A DNA stretch of 64,000 nucleotides from positions 3,658,001-3,722,000 of the forward strand of contig NZ_LT629799.1 in the NCBI RefSeq assembly GCF_900105785.1, in the 5' to 3' direction. Source of the DNA: Microlunatus sagamiharensis. Lineage in GTDB: Bacteria; Actinomycetota; Actinomycetes; Propionibacteriales; Propionibacteriaceae. The translations under genes and the position numbers were made by a program. Positions 9,222 to 18,087 of this stretch are shown one piece after another. The notes under the pieces were generated by a model. That model ran no database searches. It was not told the origin of the DNA and was given only the letters and a program-made list of their open reading frames with translations. How positions within the stretch are numbered: the stretch's first letter is position 1; each line of letters begins with the position of its first letter.

Positions 9222-10592
9222 GTGGAGAGCACGTCGGAGCGGGAGGCGGCGCCCGGCACGTCGCAGCCGTCGACGCCGGCGGTCCTGCGACGCCAGGACA
9301 CCCGGCTGGACAGCTACGTCGACCGGTACGCCGCACGGACGCACGGGATGACCGCCTCCGCCATCCGCGCCCTCTTCGCCGTCGCCAACCGCCCGGAGGT
9401 CGTCTCGCTCGCCGGCGGCATGCCGAACATCGCCGACCTGCCCCTCGACGTCGTCGGCTCCAGCCTGCAGCAGCTCGTGCTCGGGCGCGGCCTGCAGGCG
9501 ATGCAGTACGGCTCCGGGCAGGGCGAGCCGGAGATCCGCGAGGCGATCTGCGAGGTGATGCGGCTCGAGGGCATCTCCGCGCACCCCGACGACGTGACCG
9601 TCACCGTCGGCTCCCAGCAGGCGCTCGACCTGGTCAGCCGCATCTTCTGCGACCCGGGTGACGTGGTGCTGTGCGAGGCGCCGAGCTACGTGGGGGCGCT
9701 GGGCGTCTTCCGCAGCTACCAGTGCGAGGTCGCCCACGTCGCCATGGACTCCGAGGGGCTCGTGCCCGAGGCGCTGCGCGAGGCCGTCCTCGCGCTGCGG
9801 GCCGCCGGCCGCAAGGTCAAGTTCGTCTACACGATCCCGAGCTTCCACAACCCGGCCGGCGTCACCCAGTCCCTCGAGCGGCGCGAGGCCATCCTCGCCG
9901 TGGCCGAGGAGACCGACCTGCTGGTCATCGAGGACAACCCGTACGGGCTGCTGGGCTTCGACGCCGAGCCGATCCCCGCGATCCGTTCCCTCAGCGACGA
10001 CCGCGTCGTCTACCTCGGCACCTTCTCCAAGACCTTCGCCCCGGGGTTCCGGATCGGCTGGGTGCTCGCCCCGCACGCCGTGCGCGAGAAGCTCGTGCTG
10101 GCGCAGGAGTCGGCGACGCTCTGCCCGCCCACCTTCAGCCAGTTCGCCATCACGGCCTACCTGGCGCAGCACGACTGGCAGGGCCAGATCAAGGTGTTCG
10201 CGGAGATGTACCGCGAGCGCCGCGACGCGATGCTGACCGGGCTCAGGAACGACATGCCCGAGGGCGTCACCTGGACCGTGCCCGCCGGCGGGTTCTACGT
10301 CTGGCTCACCCTCCCACCGGGCCTGGACTCCCAGGCCATGCTCCCCCGCGCCGTCACCGCGCGCGTCGCGTACGTCCCGGGCACCGCCTTCTACGCCGAC
10401 GGGTTCGGCAGTCGCCACCTGCGGCTGTCCTACTGCTTCCCCACGCCGGCCCGCATCCTCGAGGGCACCCGGCGCCTCGGCGACGTGCTGGCCCACGAGA
10501 CCGAGCTCATGTCCACCTTCGGGACGGCGGTCGCCGGTGCGCGGCCCGGCGAGCTGTCGACGGGGCTCGCCCCCGGCACCAACCAGGCGTGA
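9222..10592 (+). CDS. PLP-dependent class I/II aminotransferase (2-aminoadipate type)
   Basis: The 456-residue enzyme resembles the catalytic half of MocR regulators and LysN-like 2-aminoadipate transaminases, without the GntR DNA-binding domain. Visible motifs are VVSLAGGMPNIADLP, the cofactor-contact VTVGSQQALDLVSRI, the ENDNPYG-like IEDNPYG, and the PLP-lysine box FSKTFAPGFRIGW. GTG at 9222 is chosen; TTG at 9216 is possible. The ddl-like gene follows after 14 bases. The substrate is not determined by sequence. Confidence 0.88.
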   Translation: MESTSEREAAPGTSQPSTPAVLRRQDTRLDSYVDRYAARTHGMTASAIRALFAVANRPEVVSLAGGMPNIADLPLDVVGSSLQQLVLGRGLQAMQYGSGQGEPEIREAICEVMRLEGISAHPDDVTVTVGSQQALDLVSRIFCDPGDVVLCEAPSYVGALGVFRSYQCEVAHVAMDSEGLVPEALREAVLALRAAGRKVKFVYTIPSFHNPAGVTQSLERREAILAVAEETDLLVIEDNPYGLLGFDAEPIPAIRSLSDDRVVYLGTFSKTFAPGFRIGWVLAPHAVREKLVLAQESATLCPPTFSQFAITAYLAQHDWQGQIKVFAEMYRERRDAMLTGLRNDMPEGVTWTVPAGGFYVWLTLPPGLDSQAMLPRAVTARVAYVPGTAFYADGFGSRHLRLSYCFPTPARILEGTRRLGDVLAHETELMSTFGTAVAGARPGELSTGLAPGTNQA

Positions 10593-10606
10593 GGACGGCC
10601 ACGACC

Positions 10607-11632
10607 ATGAGCGCAGTGCAGCAGGGCCCCGACGTCAGCGTGCCCGTCGAACCCGTCGACCTGCCCCTGCCCGAGCTGGTCGTCGTGCTGGCCGGCGGCC
10701 TGTCGCACGAGCGCGACGTGTCGCTGCGCTCGGGACGCCGCGTGGCGCAGGCCCTCCGCTCGCGTGGGCTCGACGTGCTGGAGAGCGACGTCGACTCCTC
10801 ACTGGTCCCCCGCCTCGCCGAGGTGCCCGGGGCCGTCGTCTTCCCGGTGCTCCACGGGGAGGCCGGCGAGGACGGCGCGCTGCGCGAGGTGCTGGCGCTG
10901 CTCGGCGTGCCGTTCGTCGGCAGCGTGGGCTCGGCCTGCCGCGTGGCCTTCGACAAGTCCATCGCCACGACGGTCGTCGCGGACGCCGGGGTGACGGTCC
11001 CGACCCAGGTCGCCCTGCCCCACGAGATCTTTCGCGAGCTCGGGGCGCAGGCGCTCGTGGCCGCCCTCGGCGACCAGATCGGCTTCCCCATGATGGTCAA
11101 GCCGTCGCGCGGCGGCTCGGCCCTCGGCTGCTCCAAGGTCTCCACGCCCGAGGAGCTGCCCGCAGCGATGGTCGGGGCGTACGCGTACGGCCCGGTCGCC
11201 GTCGTCGAGTCCTTCGTGGAGGGCACCGAGGTGACCGTCGCGGTGGTCGACCGCGGCCACGGTCCCGCTGCCCTGCCCGCCGTCGAGATCCGGCCCGACT
11301 CAGGGGTGTACGACTACACCGCCAGGTACACGGCGGGCACGACGCGCTTCCTGTGCCCGGCCGAGATCCCTGCCGACGTCGCCGCGCGCTGCGCGGAGGT
11401 CGCCCTGCGGGTCCACGACGAGCTGGGGCTGCGAGACCTCTCGCGCACCGACCTCGTCGTCCGCGACGGCGAGCCCGTCTTCCTCGAGGTGAACGTCGCC
11501 CCCGGCATGACCGAGACCTCCGCCGTCCCGCTGGCCAGCGAGGCCGCCGGGTGGAGCCTCGGCAAGATGTGCGCCGACCTCGTCGCGGTGGCCGCCGCGC
11601 GTGGCGGGCGAACCGCACCCGTGCCCGCATGA
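10607..11632 (+). CDS. D-alanine--D-alanine ligase family protein (ATP-grasp)
   Basis: The 341-residue protein has an N-terminal VVLAGGLSHERDVSLRSG (Ddl family), FPVLHGEAGEDGALREVL, an ATP-grasp core with MMVKPSRGGSALGCSKV, and the metal-binding end FLEVNVAPGMTETS. It would ligate two D-amino acids for peptidoglycan. Pairing with an aminotransferase gene beside the parAB cluster is a recurrent actinobacterial arrangement. It could be a second, specialised Ddl rather than the housekeeping one, because no other mur genes flank it. Confidence 0.87.
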   Translation: MSAVQQGPDVSVPVEPVDLPLPELVVVLAGGLSHERDVSLRSGRRVAQALRSRGLDVLESDVDSSLVPRLAEVPGAVVFPVLHGEAGEDGALREVLALLGVPFVGSVGSACRVAFDKSIATTVVADAGVTVPTQVALPHEIFRELGAQALVAALGDQIGFPMMVKPSRGGSALGCSKVSTPEELPAAMVGAYAYGPVAVVESFVEGTEVTVAVVDRGHGPAALPAVEIRPDSGVYDYTARYTAGTTRFLCPAEIPADVAARCAEVALRVHDELGLRDLSRTDLVVRDGEPVFLEVNVAPGMTETSAVPLASEAAGWSLGKMCADLVAVAAARGGRTAPVPA

Positions 11633-11642
11633 GGTGGCACCC

Positions 11643-12380
11643 GTGAGCACGCAGATCGGCGGGCCGTCGACCGCGCAGCCGCACACCTGGCTCAAGCAGA
11701 CCGGGGTCGTGGCGCTGGGGGTCGTCGTCGCGGCGGCCATGGTCGTGCTCGGCATCTGGCAGCTCGACGTGTACGAGCGGCAGGGCTCGCAGGCGGCCGA
11801 CCGCCGCGCCGCCGAGGCGCCGGTGTCCCTACCGGCCGTCGCGCCGCCGGGCGGCACCGTGCAGGACGGCTTCGGTCGCCGGGTCACCTTCACCGGCACC
11901 TACGACCCCTCGCTGCAGGTGCTCGTGCCCGGCGACGGCGGCTTCCGGGTGCTGACCGGGCTCAAGCAGGCCGACGGGAGCATCGTGGCCGTGGTCCGCG
12001 GGCTCGAGCCCGACGCCGAGCAGCCGGTGCCACCGACCGGCGAGGTCACCCGGACCGGCGTCCTGCTGCCGTCGGAGGAGGCCCCGACGTCGACCGCCGC
12101 GCTCCCCCAGGGCCAGGTCGCGACCGTACGGCTCCCCGTGCTCGCCCAGACGTGGCCCGGGCCGCTCGTCGGCGGCTTCGTCACCCTCGACGCGGCCGAC
12201 GCGACGCAGGAGGGGCTGACGCCCGTCGCGGTCGACCTGCCCGAGGGCCAGGGCCGGCTGCGCAACGGTGCGTACGCCCTCCAGTGGTGGGTGTTCGCGG
12301 CCTTCGCGCTGGGGATGAGCATCCGGGTCGCGCGGGACGTCGGTCGCCTCGAGGAGCGCGAGCTCGACCCGTTCGCGTGA
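11643..12380 (+). CDS. SURF1 family protein
   Basis: A 245-residue membrane protein with the SURF1 layout: an N-terminal helix followed by the hallmark LGIWQLDVYER, a long extracytoplasmic loop, and a C-terminal helix (YALQWWVFAAFALGMSIRVARD). SURF1 assists assembly of haem-copper cytochrome oxidase. GTG at 11643 lies 10 bases after the ddl-like stop, in the same transcription unit. Confidence 0.88.
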   Translation: MSTQIGGPSTAQPHTWLKQTGVVALGVVVAAAMVVLGIWQLDVYERQGSQAADRRAAEAPVSLPAVAPPGGTVQDGFGRRVTFTGTYDPSLQVLVPGDGGFRVLTGLKQADGSIVAVVRGLEPDAEQPVPPTGEVTRTGVLLPSEEAPTSTAALPQGQVATVRLPVLAQTWPGPLVGGFVTLDAADATQEGLTPVAVDLPEGQGRLRNGAYALQWWVFAAFALGMSIRVARDVGRLEERELDPFA

Positions 12381-12473
12381 CCCTCGTCGGCGTTCGCGTC
12401 GCGTGACGCGGCTCCCTCGACGGACCCCACGCCAGGCGTCCGGTCCACGCCACCGGCGACGTAGGCTCCGAGC

Positions 12474-12830
12474 ATGCGCAACGCCCTGATCCGCTACCGC
12501 GTGATGGCCTACGTGGTGGGGGTCCTGCTGATCGTCCTCACCTGCGTCGGGATGCCGCTCAAGTACGTCTGGGGCAACGACAGCGTCGTGACCGCGACCG
12601 GCATCGCGCACGGCTGGCTCTACATGCTGCTCATCATCACCGCGATCGACCTGGGACGCCGGGCCCGCTGGAGCTGGCTCCGCCTGCTGCTCATCGCGCT
12701 CGCCGGCACCGTCCCGTTCGTCACCTTCGTGGCCGAGCACTACGCCACCAAGGACGTGAAGGCCAAGCTCGCCGAGGACGCGGCGCACCCGGCCGAGCCC
12801 GAGATCGTCTCCGTCGACCCTCAGCACTGA
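12474..12830 (+). CDS. DUF3817 integral membrane protein
   Basis: The 118-residue protein has three hydrophobic segments and the DUF3817 pattern: RYRVMAYVVGVLLIVL, then KYVWGN..., GIAHGWLYMLLIITAIDL and a C-terminal FVAEHYATKD. TAGGCT at 12462-12467 ends 6 bases before the ATG, so the message is probably leaderless. The function is unknown. Confidence 0.87.
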   Translation: MRNALIRYRVMAYVVGVLLIVLTCVGMPLKYVWGNDSVVTATGIAHGWLYMLLIITAIDLGRRARWSWLRLLLIALAGTVPFVTFVAEHYATKDVKAKLAEDAAHPAEPEIVSVDPQH

Positions 12831-12837
12831 GGCTGGA

Positions 12838-12858
12838 TCACATAGCCTGACTATGTGA
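12838..12858. terminator. Hairpin between convergent DUF3817 and parB genes
   Basis: An 8-bp perfect stem TCACATAG-CCTGA-CTATGTGA lies between two convergent stop codons. It is unusually AT-rich for this genome. A bidirectional terminator is the simplest reading; a protein-binding site is possible. Confidence 0.45.
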
Positions 12859-12881
12859 CCGGCTCAGCGCCGAGAGCAAGG

Positions 12882-13820
12882 TCAGCCCGCGAGGATGGCG
12901 GCGATGCGCTCCAGGTCCTCCTCGGAGGCGAACTCGATGGTGATGCGTCCGCGCTTGCGGCCCGCGTCGACGCGGACGCGGGTGTCGAGGCGGTCGGTGA
13001 GCGTCTCGACGAGCACCCGCGCCCGTTCTGACGGTTCCCGCGAACCCCGCCGGCTGGGTGGGGCGGTCGGCTGCTCCCGCTCCCCCAGCGTCACGAGTTC
13101 CTCCGTCGCCCGGACCGACAGGCCCTCGGCGACGACTCGCTGGGCGAGGCGCTCCTGGCCGAGCGGGTCGGGCAGGGCGAGGAGCGCACGGGCGTGCCCG
13201 GCGCTGAGCACGCCGGCGGCCACGCGACGCTGCACCGTCGGCGGAAGGCGCAGCAGGCGGATCGTGTTGGAGATCTGCGGCCGGGACCGCTTGATCCGGG
13301 TGGCGAGCTCGTCCTGCGTGCACCCGAAGTCCTCGAGCAGCTGCTGGTAGGCGGCCGCCTCCTCGAGCGGGTTGAGCTGCGCGCGGTGCAGGTTTTCCAG
13401 CAGCGCGTCGCGCAGCAGGTCGTGGTCCTCGGTGGGCCGGATGATGGCCGGGATGGTCGCGGTGCCGGCAGCCTGCGACGCGCGCCAGCGTCGCTCCCCC
13501 ATGACCAGCTCGTAGCGGTCGTCGCCGAGCGGACGGACGACCACAGGCTGCAGCAGCCCGACCTCGCGGATCGAGTCGACCAGCTCCTCCAGCGCGTCGC
13601 CGTCGAAGACGCTGCGCGGCTGCCGGGGGTTCGGCACGATCTGCTCGAGCGGGAGCTCGGCGTACGACGAACCCTCCGGCACCGGCACGAGGGGCTCTGC
13701 CGCCGCAACGGGCTGCGCCTCCGCCTTGGGCTCGCTCGGGAGGTCGGTCCGCTGGAACAGCTCCCCCAGCCCGCGCCCGAGGCCGCGGCGCTCGGTGCTG
13801 CGCTCGTTGGTGACGGTCAT
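12882..13820 (-). CDS. parB: Chromosome-partitioning protein ParB (CTPase, parS-binding)
   Basis: The 312-residue protein carries the N-terminal [12 protein letters not shown] tail, which in ParB homologues contacts ParA. The ParB/Srx domain has IVPNPRQPR and the CTP-binding GERRWRA. A central HTH reads [17 protein letters not shown], and a C-terminal dimerisation domain follows ([20 protein letters not shown]). It loads at parS near the origin and spreads to organise segregation. Its ATG overlaps the parA stop (ATGA). Confidence 0.97.
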   Translation of the reverse strand: MTVTNERSTERRGLGRGLGELFQRTDLPSEPKAEAQPVAAAEPLVPVPEGSSYAELPLEQIVPNPRQPRSVFDGDALEELVDSIREVGLLQPVVVRPLGDDRYELVMGERRWRASQAAGTATIPAIIRPTEDHDLLRDALLENLHRAQLNPLEEAAAYQQLLEDFGCTQDELATRIKRSRPQISNTIRLLRLPPTVQRRVAAGVLSAGHARALLALPDPLGQERLAQRVVAEGLSVRATEELVTLGEREQPTAPPSRRGSREPSERARVLVETLTDRLDTRVRVDAGRKRGRITIEFASEEDLERIAAILAG

Positions 13821-15061
13821 GCTGCCTCCTCGGCTCCGCGGCGGGCGATCTCCTCGGCCGCCTTCAGGTAGGACACGGCTCCGACGGAGTCCGGGTGGTA
13901 GGTCAGGACGGACTGGCCGTAGCTCGGGGCCTCGGAGATCCGGACCGAGCGGGGGATCGCGACCGAGAGCGTCTCGTCGCGGAAGTGGGACCGGACCTCG
14001 TCAGCGACCTGTGCGGACAGCCGCGTCCGGCCGTCGAACATCGTGAGCAGGACCGTCGACAGCTTGAGCTGGTCGTTCAGCTCGCCCTTGACGAGATCGA
14101 TGGTGCGCACCAGTTGCGAGACACCTTCGAGCGCGTAGTACTCGCACTGGATGGGGATGAGGATCTCCGTCGCAGCCACGAGGGCGTTGAGCGTGAGGAG
14201 ACCGAGCGACGGGGGACAGTCGAGCAGGACGTAGTCGACCGGGTGGTCGGCGACGTAGCGGTCGAGCGCTCGGATCAGGCGCCGCTCCCGGGCGACGACG
14301 CTCACGAGCTCGATCTCGGCACCGGCCAGGTCGATCGTCGCCGGCAGGACCTGCAGCCCGGGCGCCTCCGGGGACTCGACGACGTGGTCGGCGACGCTGG
14401 CGCCGCCGATCAGCACCTCGTAGGTGCCGGCGGTACCGGGTCCGTGGTCGATGCCGAGAGCCGTCGACGCGTTCCCCTGGGGGTCGAGGTCGACGACGAG
14501 GACCCGGAGTCCGCCGAGTGCGAGCGCGGTGGCCAGGTTGACCGCGGTCGTCGTCTTGCCGACACCACCCTTCTGGTTCGCGATGACGAACGTCCGGCGC
14601 TGCGTGGGCGTCGGCAGCACCCGCGTCCGTGTTTCACGTGGAACGGGGAGGTCGTCCGGCACCGGCGGCTTGGCCGCCAGCTCGTCCTGGTCGAACCGGG
14701 CACGTCGCGGTCCGGCAGCCTTCGGGATCACGGATTCAGGCGCCTCGGGTGGCTCAGCAGCGTGGTCGACGACGTTGTCGACCGACGGGGGGCTGGCGCT
14801 GACTAGACCCGGGTCAGGTTCGGCGTCGCCCTCCGATGCCGCGTCCTCGTCCGGCTCCCGTGTCGGTACCTCCGGGCTGCTCCCACTCTCGTCCGCCGGG
14901 AGAGCGGGGGAGGAGCCGACCACTGCCGGGTCGGACGGCCAGTCGACTGTTTCACGTGGAACATGGGGCCACCCGACGCCAGGGTGCGCGTGGTCCCTCC
15001 GCGGCCAGCCCAACCCAGGGGCGACCTCGACAGGCCGTTCCGGTCCTGCTCCGATGCTCAT
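13817..15061 (-). CDS. parA: Chromosome-partitioning ATPase ParA
   Basis: The 414-residue protein has a roughly 150-residue acidic, low-complexity N-terminal extension. The ParA ATPase then starts at [23 protein letters not shown] (deviant Walker A), followed by [12 protein letters not shown] and [21 protein letters not shown] at 15061 is chosen because AAGGAGG sits 6 bases upstream. The extension contains two parS sites, each read as VPRET in this frame. parB follows with a 4-base overlap. Confidence 0.96.
   Translation of the reverse strand: MSIGAGPERPVEVAPGLGWPRRDHAHPGVGWPHVPRETVDWPSDPAVVGSSPALPADESGSSPEVPTREPDEDAASEGDAEPDPGLVSASPPSVDNVVDHAAEPPEAPESVIPKAAGPRRARFDQDELAAKPPVPDDLPVPRETRTRVLPTPTQRRTFVIANQKGGVGKTTTAVNLATALALGGLRVLVVDLDPQGNASTALGIDHGPGTAGTYEVLIGGASVADHVVESPEAPGLQVLPATIDLAGAEIELVSVVARERRLIRALDRYVADHPVDYVLLDCPPSLGLLTLNALVAATEILIPIQCEYYALEGVSQLVRTIDLVKGELNDQLKLSTVLLTMFDGRTRLSAQVADEVRSHFRDETLSVAIPRSVRISEAPSYGQSVLTYHPDSVGAVSYLKAAEEIARRGAEEAA
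14630..14645. promoter_or_regulatory. parS site 1 (inside parA)
   Basis: TGTTTCACGTGGAACG matches the bacterial parS consensus TGTTTCACGTGAAACA at 14 of 16 positions, keeping the central CACGTG. It lies inside the parA N-terminal extension and is translated as part of VPRET on the minus strand. Confidence 0.8.
14948..14963. promoter_or_regulatory. parS site 2 (inside parA)
   Basis: TGTTTCACGTGGAACA differs from the parS consensus at one position. It lies 318 bases from site 1, also in the parA coding region and in the same frame register. ParB would nucleate here. Confidence 0.87.
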
Positions 15062-15175
15062 CGGCCTCCTTCGACCGGGCCACGCTACGGGGCCGGGGAG
15101 CCCGGGATGTGGACCCACGCAGCGCACGAGACGAGAACCACACGCCGATCACTTCCGAGGAGCACGACCGCCGGA

Positions 15176-15802
15176 TCAGCCCACGATCCCGAGGGCCGGC
15201 AGCACGACGAGGTCGACGACGTCGACGAAGTAGGAGCGTCCGACGGGCCCCTCGGCGAGCCCCCGGCTCGCCATCGCCGGGATCACCTGGGCGACCAGGG
15301 GCACGGCTTCCGCGCGGCCCGGGCTGACCTGTCCCCGCGCGAGCGCGCGGTCAAGCAGCGCCTCGTACACCCCGACATACGGCGTGGTCACGGTGGTCCT
15401 GACGGCGTCAGCCACCCGGGGCGAGACCTGAGCGGCGGTCACCAGGCCGTCGAAGAGGACCATCCGGCGGTCGGGTCCGCCCAGCCAAGGGGAGTCGACG
15501 ACCGCCAGCAGGTCCGACCGGACGGTGCCCGTGTCCGGGAGCTCGCGCGCCTCGGGCGGCGTCCCCACCGCCTCTACGGCCGCCACGACGAGGTCGGCCT
15601 TCGTCGGCCACCGCCGGTAGAGGGTCGTCTTGGCCCGACCCGTCCGCAGTGCGACCAGGTCGAGCGTCACCTGGTCGTAGCCCCGCTCGGCGAGCAGGTC
15701 CAGCGTGACCGCCAGGATCGCCGGGTCGCCCGAGTGGTCGTACGGGCGCCCTGGTCGACGCGCCCCGTGCGCCGCCTCGCTGCTCTCAGAAGCTGCGTCC
15801 AC
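15176..15802 (-). CDS. TetR-family regulator
   Basis: The 208-residue protein has an N-terminal HTH (AILAVTLDLLAERGYDQVTL ... RTGRAKTTLYRRWPTKADLV) and a ligand-binding C-terminal domain of the TetR_C_11-like type. It is divergent from an SDR gene with an 86-base gap holding an imperfect inverted repeat, so it likely controls itself and the SDR. The pair interrupts the conserved rsmG-parA adjacency. Confidence 0.87.
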   Translation of the reverse strand: MDAASESSEAAHGARRPGRPYDHSGDPAILAVTLDLLAERGYDQVTLDLVALRTGRAKTTLYRRWPTKADLVVAAVEAVGTPPEARELPDTGTVRSDLLAVVDSPWLGGPDRRMVLFDGLVTAAQVSPRVADAVRTTVTTPYVGVYEALLDRALARGQVSPGRAEAVPLVAQVIPAMASRGLAEGPVGRSYFVDVVDLVVLPALGIVG

Positions 15803-15831
15803 CCGGTCAGCCTAACGACCTCGTCCGGGTT

Positions 15832-15851
15832 ACGCTACCAATGAGTATCGT
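15832..15851. promoter_or_regulatory. Imperfect inverted repeat, candidate TetR operator
   Basis: ACGCTAC-CAATGA-GTATCGT has 7-bp arms with one mismatch. It lies midway between the divergent TetR and SDR starts. It is more AT-rich than its surroundings and fits the position of an operator/promoter overlap. Confidence 0.45.
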
Positions 15852-15888
15852 TTAGTCAGTATGGCTGCGCGGCGAGGGAGAGCGAACG

Positions 15889-16611
15889 GTGGAGATCAAG
15901 AACTCGGTGATCCTGGTGACCGGGGCGTCGGCGGGCATCGGGGAGGCGACGGCGCGGGCCGCCTCGGCCCACGGAGCCCGGGTGGTGCTGGCCGCCCGTC
16001 GGGCCGAGAGGGTGGAGCGTCTGGCCCGCGACCTGGGGGACGCCGTGGCCGTGGCGTGCGACGTCACCGACGCGGATCAGGTGGCGGCCCTGGTCGCCCG
16101 CGCGGTCGAGCGCTTCGGCCGGGTGGACGCCCTCGTCAACAACGCCGGTCAGGGGCTGCACGCGCGCGTGGAGGACACGGCGCCCGACGATCTCCGTGCC
16201 CTCCTCGAGCTCAACCTCGTCGCCCCGATGGTCCTGATGCAGTCGGTGCTCCCCGTGATGCGGGCCCAGGGCTCGGGCCGGATCGTCAACGTCAGCTCGG
16301 GGACGACCCTGGCCGACGCACCGGCCACCGGTGCCTACGTCGCGTCGAAGATCGCCCTCGAACGGCTCTCGGCGATCGCGCGCGCCGAGCTCGAGGGGAG
16401 CGGCGTCACGGTCTCGACCGTCGTCCCGTTCGCCACCCGCACGGAGTTCATCACCGCTCTGCGCGGCGGCGCCGAGGCGGCCGCGAGCGAGATGGCCGGG
16501 GTGGACTTCGACCCGCCCGAACGGGTCGCCGCGATGATCCTGGACGTCATCCGCACCGGAGCGGCCCGCGCGGACCTGGTGCCGGTCGCGTACGGGGGCA
16601 CCCGACGCTGA
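15889..16611 (+). CDS. Short-chain dehydrogenase/reductase
   Basis: The 240-residue classical SDR has the nucleotide-binding VTGASAGIGEAT, the NNAGQG motif, a catalytic serine in VNVSSGT and the YVASK pair (Tyr-x3-Lys). GTG at 15889 follows GAGGGAGAGCG. The substrate is unknown. It is divergent from, and probably regulated by, the TetR gene. Confidence 0.88.
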   Translation: MEIKNSVILVTGASAGIGEATARAASAHGARVVLAARRAERVERLARDLGDAVAVACDVTDADQVAALVARAVERFGRVDALVNNAGQGLHARVEDTAPDDLRALLELNLVAPMVLMQSVLPVMRAQGSGRIVNVSSGTTLADAPATGAYVASKIALERLSAIARAELEGSGVTVSTVVPFATRTEFITALRGGAEAAASEMAGVDFDPPERVAAMILDVIRTGAARADLVPVAYGGTRR

Positions 16612-16627
16612 TCGCGCCCCTCGGCGC

Positions 16628-16648
16628 CCTCGCGGCGGCACCGCGAGG
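16628..16648. terminator. Bidirectional hairpin between SDR and rsmG
   Basis: A perfect 8-bp stem CCTCGCGG-CGGCA-CCGCGAGG sits in the 44-base gap between two convergent genes. Confidence 0.5.
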
Positions 16649-16655
16649 CGAAGGC

Positions 16656-17273
16656 TCAAGCGCGACGGACCCGCACCACGGTGGTCGGCTCGGACGTCGC
16701 GTGCGCCTGCACCGAGAGGACGTCCACCCTCAGGCGGCGGCGGGCGAGCACGGCGGACTCCTGCTCGACCTCCTCGGCGGCGGACCGGCCCTTCACGGCC
16801 AGCACCGCCCCGCCGGGCGCGGTGAGCGGCAGGCACCATTCGAGCAGCCGGGGGAGCGGGGCCAGCGCGCGCGAGGTGACCACGTCGTACGCGCCGCGGT
16901 GGTCCTCGGCCCGACCACGGACGACCTCGACCCGTCCGCCCAGTCCGAGGTCCTCGACCGTCTGGGTGAGGAAGGTCGCCCGGCGCAGCAGCGGCTCGAG
17001 GAGCGTCACGCGGAGGTCGGGCCGTGCGAGCGCGAGGGGCAGGCCGGGCAGGCCCGCACCGCTGCCCACGTCGACGACGTCGGCGTCGCCCGGCACGAGG
17101 TCCGCCACGGCTGCACTGTTGAGGACGTGCCGCTCCCACAGCCGGTCGGTCTCGCGCGGACCGATGAGCCCCCAATCGACCCCGGTGGTCGCGAGGATCT
17201 CGACGTAGCGCTCCGCGAGGGCGGCGTCGGTGCCGAACACCGCCTCCACGACCTCCGGCCCGACGTCGGTCAT
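16656..17273 (-). CDS. rsmG: 16S rRNA (guanine-N7) methyltransferase RsmG
   Basis: The 205-residue SAM-dependent methyltransferase (GidB) modifies 16S rRNA. It has GLIGPRETDRLWERHVLNS, the SAM-binding VVDVGSGAGLPGLPLAL, and VTSRALAPLPRLLEWCLPL. It is the last gene of the rpmH-rnpA-yidD-yidC-jag-rsmG string, 23 bases after jag. Loss of function gives low-level streptomycin resistance in other bacteria (known). Confidence 0.96.
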   Translation of the reverse strand: MTDVGPEVVEAVFGTDAALAERYVEILATTGVDWGLIGPRETDRLWERHVLNSAAVADLVPGDADVVDVGSGAGLPGLPLALARPDLRVTLLEPLLRRATFLTQTVEDLGLGGRVEVVRGRAEDHRGAYDVVTSRALAPLPRLLEWCLPLTAPGGAVLAVKGRSAAEEVEQESAVLARRRLRVDVLSVQAHATSEPTTVVRVRRA

Positions 17274-17296
17274 CGCGTCGCTCCTGCCGCTCGGCG

Positions 17297-17953
17297 TCAG
17301 GACGCCGGCAGCACCACGACGTGGCGGCGCGGCTCCTCGCCCTCCGACTCGCTCACCAGCCCGGCCGACGCGACGGCGTCGTGCACGATCTTGCGCTCGA
17401 AGGGGTTCATCGGCGCGAGGGCGGCCCGCTGCCCGGAGCTCCGCACCTCCTCCACGGCGTCCTTGGCGACCTGGAGCAGCTCGGTGCGCCGCGTCTCGCG
17501 GTAACCGGCGACGTCGAGCATCAGTCGGCTGCGGTTGCCCGTCTCCGTCATCACGGCGAGGCGGGTGAGCTCCTGGAGCGCGTCGAGGACCGTGCCGTCG
17601 GGCCCGACGAGGACCTTCGACTCGCTCACGATCGAGACGTGGGCGCGGTCGCCCTCGATGAAGGTGTCGATGTCGCCGTCGAGGTCGGCGATGTCGAGCA
17701 GCTCCTCCAGGTAGTCGGCGGCCACCTCGGCCTCCGCCTCCAGCGGGTTCTCGTCCTCGTCCTCGTCCTCGGCGTCCTCGGCCGCGTCGTCGTCCTCGGA
17801 CTGCTCCAGCGCGTCCTCGTCGGAGGTCGCCGGAGCGAGGGTCGCGTCGTCGGTCACCGTGCTGGCGCCGTCGTCGACGACGACCGTCTCGCTGGTCTGG
17901 TCGGGCCCGACGCCCTGCTCGGTCGTCGCGCTGCCGTTCGTCGTCTCGCTCAT
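17297..17953 (-). CDS. jag: Jag/KhpB RNA-binding protein (KH and R3H domains)
   Basis: The 218-residue protein starts with a very acidic, low-complexity region (DEDEDE runs, about residues 45-75), continues with a KH domain (VLVGPDGTVLDALQELTRL) and ends with an R3H domain (NPFERKIVHDAVA, then SEGEEPRRHVVV). It works with YidC in membrane-protein insertion and cell-wall control. A perfect 10-bp GC hairpin at 17971-17992 lies just ahead of the start and may separate or tune jag expression relative to yidC. Confidence 0.95.
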   Translation of the reverse strand: MSETTNGSATTEQGVGPDQTSETVVVDDGASTVTDDATLAPATSDEDALEQSEDDDAAEDAEDEDEDENPLEAEAEVAADYLEELLDIADLDGDIDTFIEGDRAHVSIVSESKVLVGPDGTVLDALQELTRLAVMTETGNRSRLMLDVAGYRETRRTELLQVAKDAVEEVRSSGQRAALAPMNPFERKIVHDAVASAGLVSESEGEEPRRHVVVLPAS

Positions 17954-18087
17954 GGGGTCAACCTCTCCTCCCGCCGGGCCGGGGCCCGGCGGCGCACTCC
18001 GACCCGCGTACGGTGCGGGCCGGTCTGGTCCGGTCCGCGGCCGCCCTCACGGGCGTGGTGCCGGGCGGGCCGGGTGGACTGGGTGGG

